Assembly: GCA_022565745.1 (NCBI GenBank)
Contig: JAIUMB010000076.1
Span: 1 to 11,047, forward strand
DNA length: 11,047 nucleotides
Direction: 5' to 3'
Origin: Cryomorphaceae bacterium
Lineage (GTDB): Bacteria > Bacteroidota > Bacteroidia > Flavobacteriales > Schleiferiaceae
The number at the start of each line of letters is the position of its first letter. Position 1 is the stretch's first letter. Positions 6,052 to 11,047 of this stretch are shown here, one piece after another. The translations under genes and the position numbers were made by a program. The notes beneath the pieces were generated by a model. That model was not told the origin of the DNA. It saw nothing but the letters and a program-made list of their open reading frames with translations, and ran no database searches.

Positions 6052-6057
6052 ACCAAT

Positions 6058-7158
6058 ATGAAAGAATGGGTACTTCAAACACTTGAGTTGCTGAATTTCA
6101 AAAGCTATACACACGCAAACTTTGATTTTGGCGCGCGGATAAATTGCATCGTTGGACCTAATGGCGCTGGAAAAACCAATGTATTGGACGCGATTTATTA
6201 CCTCAGCACCGGCAAAAGCTATTTTCAGTCGTCGGATGCACCCAACATTCACCACCAACAGAGTCAAATGTCCATACAAGGCTTCTACGCTCATGATGGC
6301 GAAGAGGAGCGCATTCATATAGGACTAGAGAAAGGACAACGCAAAAAAATATACCGCAACGATGAATTATACAAGCGCTTAGCCGATCACGTAGGACTTA
6401 TTCCGGTGGTCATGATCAGTCCCTCAGACCGCGATTTGATTGCTGAAGGTGGAGAGGTGCGCAGACGCTTCATTGACGCTACTTTGTCACAAACCGACCC
6501 CGTCTATTTTGACCACCTATTACAGTATCACCAAGCGCTCAAACAACGCAATACCATGCTGCGTAACGGTATGGGAAAGGATGCATCGCTTAGGGAAATT
6601 TACGACCATCAATTGGTGGAACACGGACTGGAGATTTTTAAAAGGCGCAAAACGTTTTCAAAATCATTCGCGCTTGATGTGAAAAAACATTACGAAGCCA
6701 TCAGCAATGGCGCTGAAGAGGTGACTTTTGCATATTCCACCAAAATAGAAGAAGATAAATATGCCCAGCAATTACAAGAGGCGCTGCCCAAGGATTTGGT
6801 TATGGAGTACACCACTTTTGGCATCCACAAAGACGATCTCAAACTGAGCATGGACGGACGATTGATTAAGCGCTATGGTTCACAAGGACAGCAGAAGACT
6901 TATCTCATTGCCTTGAAACTGGCACAGTATCACTATCTGCATCAAATAAAAGGATTTAGACCCATATTACTGCTCGATGACATTTTCGACAAATTGGACG
7001 CCGAACGGGTTCATCGCATGATAGATCGGGTCAATCAAGGGGTGTTCGGACAGATATTTATCACCGATACCCACCCCGAACGCGCGCAAGCCATTGCCGA
7101 AGCGGAAGGTGTAGAGGCCAATATCATCCACGTAGAACGACAAAACCAACCGGTATGA
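6058..7158 (+). CDS. recF: RecF, DNA replication and repair ATPase
   Basis: A 366-residue SMC-like ABC ATPase that binds gapped DNA and helps RecO/RecR load RecA at single-strand gaps. It opens with the family start TLELLNFKSY (8-17). Motifs in order: Walker A GPNGAGKTN (33-41), with Lys39 and Thr40; arm-II region with VVMISPSDRDLI and RRRFID; signature GSQGQQKT (274-281); Walker B ILLLDDIFDKLD (303-314), with catalytic Asp307/Asp308; and ITDTH (335-339) as the H-loop. Every motif looks intact and length is usual. I chose ATG 6058; the frame also allows TTG 6049, but that codon sits inside a likely -7 box and would add three residues ahead of the conserved start. The stop overlaps the start of the DUF721 gene as ATGA. 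dnaA, dnaN and gyrB are not adjacent here. Confidence 0.96.
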   Translation: MKEWVLQTLELLNFKSYTHANFDFGARINCIVGPNGAGKTNVLDAIYYLSTGKSYFQSSDAPNIHHQQSQMSIQGFYAHDGEEERIHIGLEKGQRKKIYRNDELYKRLADHVGLIPVVMISPSDRDLIAEGGEVRRRFIDATLSQTDPVYFDHLLQYHQALKQRNTMLRNGMGKDASLREIYDHQLVEHGLEIFKRRKTFSKSFALDVKKHYEAISNGAEEVTFAYSTKIEEDKYAQQLQEALPKDLVMEYTTFGIHKDDLKLSMDGRLIKRYGSQGQQKTYLIALKLAQYHYLHQIKGFRPILLLDDIFDKLDAERVHRMIDRVNQGVFGQIFITDTHPERAQAIAEAEGVEANIIHVERQNQPV

Positions 7159-7439
7159 GCAACCTAAAAGGCATTAGTCAAATCGTTAAGCAAATCATCC
7201 GTGAAAATGGCTGGGAAGACAAGATGGAAAAGCAAAAGCTCTACATTGCTTGGGATGAAGTTATGGGGCCAGCTGTGGCCAAACGCACCGAAAGCATTAT
7301 TCTGCAAGGTCGAAAATTGGTCATTAACATCGATTCAGCACCATTAAAGCACGAACTGACCATGCAGAGAAATAGAATCATTGAATTGCTGAGAGAACAT
7401 ACCGGCAAAGACATGGTTGATATCGTTGTGATTCGGTAG
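7155..7439 (+). CDS. DUF721 domain protein, DciA-like
   Basis: A 94-residue basic protein consisting of little more than one DUF721 (KH-like) domain: an N-terminal helix (about 3-19), YIAWDEVMGPAVAKRTE (30-46), a strand region ILQGRKLVINIDSAPLKHEL (49-68), and helix RNRIIELLREHTG (72-84). DciA proteins of this family load or regulate the replicative helicase DnaB in bacteria that lack DnaC or DnaI. The short length, without the extra tail seen in many DciA proteins, leaves its activity uncertain. The ATGA overlap with recF (7155-7158) implies translational coupling. A recF-DUF721 pair is also known near the origin in Actinobacteria, supporting a replication role. The DciA function here is inferred from family and context. 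Confidence 0.88.
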   Translation: MSNLKGISQIVKQIIRENGWEDKMEKQKLYIAWDEVMGPAVAKRTESIILQGRKLVINIDSAPLKHELTMQRNRIIELLREHTGKDMVDIVVIR

Positions 7440-7457
7440 GGGCGTGCGTGCGCTCCT
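7438..7457 (+). terminator. Possible weak hairpin after the DUF721 gene
   Basis: AGGGGCG (7438-7444) pairs with CGCTCCT (7451-7457), seven pairs including one G-T wobble, with a six-base loop TGCGTG. It begins within the stop codon TAG. Only ATTTT follows, a few bases on, so a rho-independent terminator is uncertain. It would separate recF-DUF721 from aroC. Confidence 0.3.
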
Positions 7458-7550
7458 GACATTTTAAAGGACATGATTTTAAATCGCCCAGATAAAACAA
7501 GTTGAATCTCTGTTAATAATACACCCCTTAGGTATTTCAAAAATTTCACC

Positions 7551-8600
7551 ATGAATTCATTCGGCAGAACATTAAAATTACACACTTGGGGCGAATCTCA
7601 CGGCGAGCGTATCGGTGGGGTGTTGGATGGTTTTCCTGCGGGAATTGATATTGACTTGTCGGCCGTACAGGCATTTTGCGATCGCCGTAAACCCGGACAA
7701 AGCGATATAAGCACGCCGCGAAAGGAGCAAGACATCGTCAACATCAGTTCGGGGCTTTATGAAGGTAAATCCACTGGGATGCCCATTGCCTTCCATTTCG
7801 ATAATGCCAATAAAAAAAGTGGTGATTATGACCATTTAAAAGATGTGTTTCGTCCGGGGCATGCCGATCAAACCTATGAGACCAAGTATGGTCATCGAGA
7901 TCATCGCGGAGGTGGGCGTTCATCAGCCAGAGAAACGGCCAATTGGGTCGCAGCAGGTGCGCTGGCGCGTCATATTACGCCCAACATTAAGGCCACAGCT
8001 TGGGTCGAACAGGTAGGAAATATCATTATGCCCCAAGTTCAGAATACGCCAAAACACGATGACATAGAAGCTAATGCCCTGCGTTGTCCACACGAAGAAA
8101 CTGCTAAAAATATGCGGTCTTTGATTGAAGAGGTTCGCGCCGAGGGCGACAGTTTGGGCGGCGTGATTCGCTGCAGAATTGAAGGCGTACCCGCTTCACT
8201 GGGTGAGCCAATTTTTGACAAACTTCACGCACGTCTAGGACAAGCCATGTTAACGATTAATGCGGTAAAAGGCTTTGCATACGGTGCCGGCTTTGATGCC
8301 GCAAGCATGCGTGGCAGTGAGCACAACGACGTGTTTGACGATACGGGCAATATGGTGAAGAACAATAGCGGCGGCATCATTGGTGGTATTTCCAACGGTC
8401 AAGTCATCGATTTTCGCGTGGCATTTAAGCCAGTGGCCTCGGTAGCGGTAGAGCAAATGATGGCCAATAAAACCGGTGGGGCCTCAAAAAAACGTGTTAC
8501 CGGTCGTCATGATCCCTGCGTAGTTCCTCGTGCCGTGCCCATCGTTGAGGCCATGAGCTACTTGGTTTTGGCTGATTTTTATTTGCTGTCTAAAACCTGA
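7551..8600 (+). CDS. aroC: Chorismate synthase
   Basis: Converts 5-enolpyruvylshikimate-3-phosphate to chorismate using reduced FMN, the last step of the shikimate pathway leading to aromatic amino acids, folate and quinones. The 349-residue length is normal. Signatures: WGESHGE (13-19) with His17; FRPGHAD (100-106) with His104; YGHRDHRGGGRSSARET (113-129); AFKPVASV (291-298); GRHDPCVVPRAVPIVEAM (318-335) with Asp321; and VLADFYL near the end. His17, His104 and Asp321 correspond to the acid-base residues described for fungal enzymes. The ATG at 7551 places the conserved SFGRTLKLHTWGESHG region correctly. A 111-bp gap separates it from the DUF721 gene, with no clear promoter box. Its 3' end overlaps apbE, on the opposite strand, by 22 bp. 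Confidence 0.97.
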   Translation: MNSFGRTLKLHTWGESHGERIGGVLDGFPAGIDIDLSAVQAFCDRRKPGQSDISTPRKEQDIVNISSGLYEGKSTGMPIAFHFDNANKKSGDYDHLKDVFRPGHADQTYETKYGHRDHRGGGRSSARETANWVAAGALARHITPNIKATAWVEQVGNIIMPQVQNTPKHDDIEANALRCPHEETAKNMRSLIEEVRAEGDSLGGVIRCRIEGVPASLGEPIFDKLHARLGQAMLTINAVKGFAYGAGFDAASMRGSEHNDVFDDTGNMVKNNSGGIIGGISNGQVIDFRVAFKPVASVAVEQMMANKTGGASKKRVTGRHDPCVVPRAVPIVEAMSYLVLADFYLLSKT

Positions 8601-9589
8601 AAAGCTGCATTTTCAATCTCTTGCCAGCCTTTGTATTTGTCGTAGTAAATGAGGTAAATGGCCATATCGTTCCTTTGGTGCATAAACGCCTTTGCCTTAT
8701 TCAATCCCATCACCAACAAGGCCGTGGCGTAGGCGTCGGCGTCCATGGCCGTTTCGGCAATAACCGTAACACTCATCAATGGGTCGTTGGTCGCAAAACC
8801 GGTGATGGGGTTTACGGCGTGTGAATAACGCGTGCCGGTTATGGTATCTTCTATGTATTTTCGGTATGATCCGGAGGTGGCCAAGGCAGCGTCTTTTAAC
8901 GATACAATTCGCTGAAAGCGATCTTGCCGCTCTTCTTCGTCGGGTTTTTCAATACCAATGCGCCAAATTTGTCCGTCGATGTTTCTGCCCTTGGTCCGCA
9001 GCTCTCCGCCAACTTCCACCAAGTAATCATCAATGCCTTTGGACTCTAAAAATTCCGCAATCACATCCACGGTATACCCTTGGGCAATGGCGTTGAAGTC
9101 CATTTTCATATTGGTGGGAAGGGCAAAACTGTCGATGGAAACACCTTTAACCATTTCCATGCCTACCAAAGCACGAACACTGTCAATAACGTCGTTGCTG
9201 GGAATGCGCTGTTGTTTTCTTTCAAAATTCCAAAGTGAAACCAAGGGGTAAATGGTAACGTCAAATAAGCCTTCGCTGTCTTTCCATACATCAACAGAGC
9301 GTTGCCATACCCGCCAAAAGTGCTCGTCTACAGCCACGTTTTCTCCGCGATTGATGGCCGATATGGTGCTGTTGTCACGGTAGGTTGACATGCTTTGGTC
9401 AATGACTTCGAGAATCGAATCAATCGAGGGTTGGTGCTTGGTGCCCGCAGGCGCAATGTAAGATATGGCGTAGGTGGATCCCTGTGCACGGCCATAATCG
9501 GTGCGCTGCACGGTTTTAGGGTTGTTTTGACAACTGGAAATTAAAATGGCTGTAGATGCCAATAAGGAGAAAGTTCTAAGCATGCTCAT
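8579..9589 (-). CDS. apbE: FAD:protein FMN transferase, lipoprotein (ApbE)
   Basis: Attaches FMN from FAD to a threonine of target proteins such as NqrC or RnfG subunits, outside the inner membrane. The 336-residue product begins with a lipoprotein signal (LRTFSLLASTAILIS) and lipobox ISSC, with Cys20. Domain motifs: MSTYRDNSTISAINRG (67-82), GLFDVTIYPLVSLWNF (107-122), MDFNAIAQGYTVD (163-175), VEVGGELRTKG (191-201), ATSGSYRKYIE (237-247), RYSHAVNPITG (254-264), and DADAYATALLVMG (283-295) with Asp285 and Thr289 at the usual Mg2+ site. The frame continues upstream to an ATG at 9706, but that would overlap xseB and hide the signal peptide, so I start at 9589; ATG 9583 is a near alternative. 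It follows xseB by four bases. No Nqr or Rnf gene lies in the window. Confidence 0.93.
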   Translation of the reverse strand: MSMLRTFSLLASTAILISSCQNNPKTVQRTDYGRAQGSTYAISYIAPAGTKHQPSIDSILEVIDQSMSTYRDNSTISAINRGENVAVDEHFWRVWQRSVDVWKDSEGLFDVTIYPLVSLWNFERKQQRIPSNDVIDSVRALVGMEMVKGVSIDSFALPTNMKMDFNAIAQGYTVDVIAEFLESKGIDDYLVEVGGELRTKGRNIDGQIWRIGIEKPDEEERQDRFQRIVSLKDAALATSGSYRKYIEDTITGTRYSHAVNPITGFATNDPLMSVTVIAETAMDADAYATALLVMGLNKAKAFMHQRNDMAIYLIYYDKYKGWQEIENAAFQVLDSK

Positions 9590-9593
9590 TTGT

Positions 9594-9794
9594 TTAGAGG
9601 CCCAATTCTTTAATAATGTCGCTGACTTGTTTCTCTGTATTGCGCAGCATTTGGTTGCAATGGGTGATGAGAAATGAAGCCCGCTGCACCTTGTTGGTGA
9701 GTTCATCGACGGAGATCTCGTCGTTTTGTAAGTCGTTCATGATGGCCTCTAATTCTGTAAAGGCATCGTCGTAGGTGGGTTTTTCTTCGCTCAT
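9594..9794 (-). CDS. xseB: Exodeoxyribonuclease VII small subunit
   Basis: A 66-residue helical protein that binds the XseA large subunit in multiple copies to form exonuclease VII, which degrades single-stranded DNA from both ends. The family pattern is clear: YDDAFTELEAIMNDLQNDEI (8-27), a predicted helical hairpin, then VDELTNKVQRASFLITHCNQML and TEKQVSDIIKELG. Length is typical. Its ATG overlaps the xseA stop as ATGA (9791-9794), implying coupled translation, and apbE starts four bases after its stop. Confidence 0.93.
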   Translation of the reverse strand: MSEEKPTYDDAFTELEAIMNDLQNDEISVDELTNKVQRASFLITHCNQMLRNTEKQVSDIIKELGL

Positions 9795-11047
9795 GTCTTT
9801 TTTATATCGGTTACCGTTGAAGTTATTTGCCCGTTGAGTAGTTCTGTGGTGATGTTGTCGCCAATGTTAAGTTTTGAAACATCGGTTAAACTATCACCAT
9901 TGACCCGAGAAATACTAAACCCTCTAGCCAGGGTTTTCTTAGGGTGCAGCAAAGCTACGGAAGATTCCAGTTGTTGCATGCGTTGGCGGTATAAAGTCAA
10001 CTTGTGGTTAAATAATGTGCTCAATCGCATAGACGCTTCATGGATTCGCTTTGGCTCACTGCGTCTAACCTTGTCGATGGCCAATTGCATGGTGTTCGAC
10101 TCCGTTCGTCTTAGCACGATTTGCTTGGCGTGGATCACTTCTTCGGTGAGTCGGAGTAGGCGTACGCTGCGGTCGTGAAGTTGACCTCGTTGTCTTTGGC
10201 AAAAGGACACAGGGTATTTTTCTACAATGGCGTAAAAGTTTTTGAGGACGAGTTCATTTTGCTTAATGCGATGGGCAGAACTTCGGGCTATCTGCACCAT
10301 CATTCGCGCCATTTCACTTTCGAATTCATACATGCGATCGATGAGGAAATCGGCAATGGCGGTGGGAGTTTTGTGCGGACTACCGGCGACCATATCTAAA
10401 ATTGATAAATCCGTTTCGTGGCCAATGCCCGTGAGCACCGGAAGGGGAAAGTTGGCCGCTGCTGCGCAAAGCGCATAATCGTTAAAAGCGTCGAGATCGA
10501 GCGCACTGCCGCCACCGCGAATAAAAACCACCGCGTCAAAAGCATGGGTATCTACGTTTTGTAATGCCCTTAATAGTTGTTTGGGCGCCTGATCGCCTTG
10601 AACCATTGAGGGAAACAGTTCGATGTGGAAGCGATATTGGTGTTCGTTTTGGAGGATGTGTTGGCGAAAGTCTTCACAGGCAGCCGAGTCTGCTGCAGTA
10701 ATCAGGGCGATGTTTTGCATGATTCTGGGCAGCGGTATGGCGCGATTGCGCGTCAATAAGCCTTCTTTTTTTAGTCGCTCTAGAGTTTCTGCTTTGCGCT
10801 TTTCCAATGCCCCAAGGGTGTAAGACAAGTCAATATCGCTGATGCGCAATTTTAATCCGTAAACGGCATGAAATTCTATGGCTACCAAACACACCATTTC
10901 TTGGCCCTGACTAACAATGTTGTCAAAATCACCGCTCATTTTTTTGCGCATCAACTGTACATCATGCTGCCACATGACCGCACTCATAGATGCTACTTTG
11001 ACATTGTTGCGCAGCTCGACCAGCTCTAAGTATGCATGCCCGGAACC
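9791..11047 (-). CDS. xseA: Exodeoxyribonuclease VII large subunit, 5' end outside window
   Basis: Catalytic subunit of exonuclease VII. The frame stays open from the ATG at 10987 through the right edge, adding 20 codons that read SGHAYLELVELRNNVKVAS, the conserved end of the N-terminal OB-fold. The internal Met at 10987 is therefore not the start, and roughly 30-40 residues lie beyond the window. Visible part: 418 residues. Motifs, numbered from the internal Met: IALITAADSAACEDF (93-107), FIRGGGSALDLDAFNDY (155-171), LTGIGHETDLSILDMVA (185-201) and KTPTAIADFL (206-215), the core around the proposed active site. A long helical, coiled-coil-like stretch follows, then the C-terminal HPKKTLARGFSISR segment. 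ATGA overlap with xseB. The promoter is outside the window. Confidence 0.95.
   Translation of the reverse strand, partial: GSGHAYLELVELRNNVKVASMSAVMWQHDVQLMRKKMSGDFDNIVSQGQEMVCLVAIEFHAVYGLKLRISDIDLSYTLGALEKRKAETLERLKKEGLLTRNRAIPLPRIMQNIALITAADSAACEDFRQHILQNEHQYRFHIELFPSMVQGDQAPKQLLRALQNVDTHAFDAVVFIRGGGSALDLDAFNDYALCAAAANFPLPVLTGIGHETDLSILDMVAGSPHKTPTAIADFLIDRMYEFESEMARMMVQIARSSAHRIKQNELVLKNFYAIVEKYPVSFCQRQRGQLHDRSVRLLRLTEEVIHAKQIVLRRTESNTMQLAIDKVRRSEPKRIHEASMRLSTLFNHKLTLYRQRMQQLESSVALLHPKKTLARGFSISRVNGDSLTDVSKLNIGDNITTELLNGQITSTVTDIKKT

Noticed and set aside
6022..6318. Minus-strand open frame overlapping the recF start
   Set aside because: It lies mostly antisense to well-supported recF coding sequence and has no recognisable motif.
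7241..7585. Minus-strand open frame over the DUF721 gene and aroC start
   Set aside because: Antisense to two supported genes; the composition looks like a shadow frame.
8579..9706. apbE starting at the far-upstream ATG (9706)
   Set aside because: It would run through most of xseB and bury the lipoprotein signal 40 residues inside the protein.
9791..10987. xseA as a complete gene starting at ATG 10987
   Set aside because: The upstream frame stays open to the edge and encodes the conserved SGHAYLELVE segment of the OB-fold, so the gene is cut by the window.
1..11047. A hidden defence, secondary-metabolite or mobile system
   Set aside because: All coding space is taken by recognisable housekeeping or envelope genes; no transposase, integrase, nuclease-effector pair or toxin-antitoxin pair was seen.

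Overview
The window looks like chromosomal core DNA from a member of the Bacteroidota, probably Flavobacteriia or Cytophagia-like. The pointers are the family-specific style of XseA, RecF and proline dehydrogenase, weak or absent Shine-Dalgarno sites, lipoprotein signals, one good TTTG-N18-TAnnTTTG promoter of the Bacteroidota type, and heptanucleotide intergenic arrays of a kind I recall from this phylum. No phage, insertion sequence, CRISPR array, defence island, rRNA or tRNA gene was seen. I could not place it to genus.

Layout. Bases 1-575 carry no gene. They are a composite of repeats: a 46-bp block present twice exactly 420 bp apart, a run of four small self-complementary units, a 20-bp inverted repeat, and two heptamer arrays, one of 22 units. 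Next come a secreted S10 serine carboxypeptidase (minus strand), then divergently lgt (prolipoprotein diacylglyceryl transferase) followed by a DUF192 lipoprotein. Facing these are a MarC-family membrane protein and a monofunctional proline dehydrogenase, minus strand, read in the order proline dehydrogenase then marC. Divergent from that pair is recF, overlapped by a DUF721 (DciA-like) gene, then aroC. Convergent with aroC is a minus-strand operon xseA-xseB-apbE, with xseA running off the right edge.

How the genes fit together. Lgt would lipidate the cysteine of exported lipoproteins, and two candidates lie in the window: the DUF192 protein directly downstream and ApbE. RecF, the DUF721 protein and exonuclease VII (XseA/XseB) are all DNA replication or repair factors. 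The recF-DUF721 overlap suggests coordinated synthesis. AroC completes the shikimate pathway. Proline dehydrogenase starts proline catabolism, and its promoter is overlaid by two inverted repeats, the best regulatory signal in the window.

No exotic new system is present. The observations most worth following are the repeat mosaic at 1-575 and the palindromic promoter of the proline dehydrogenase gene. Everything here was read by eye, so family calls rest on motifs rather than database searches.
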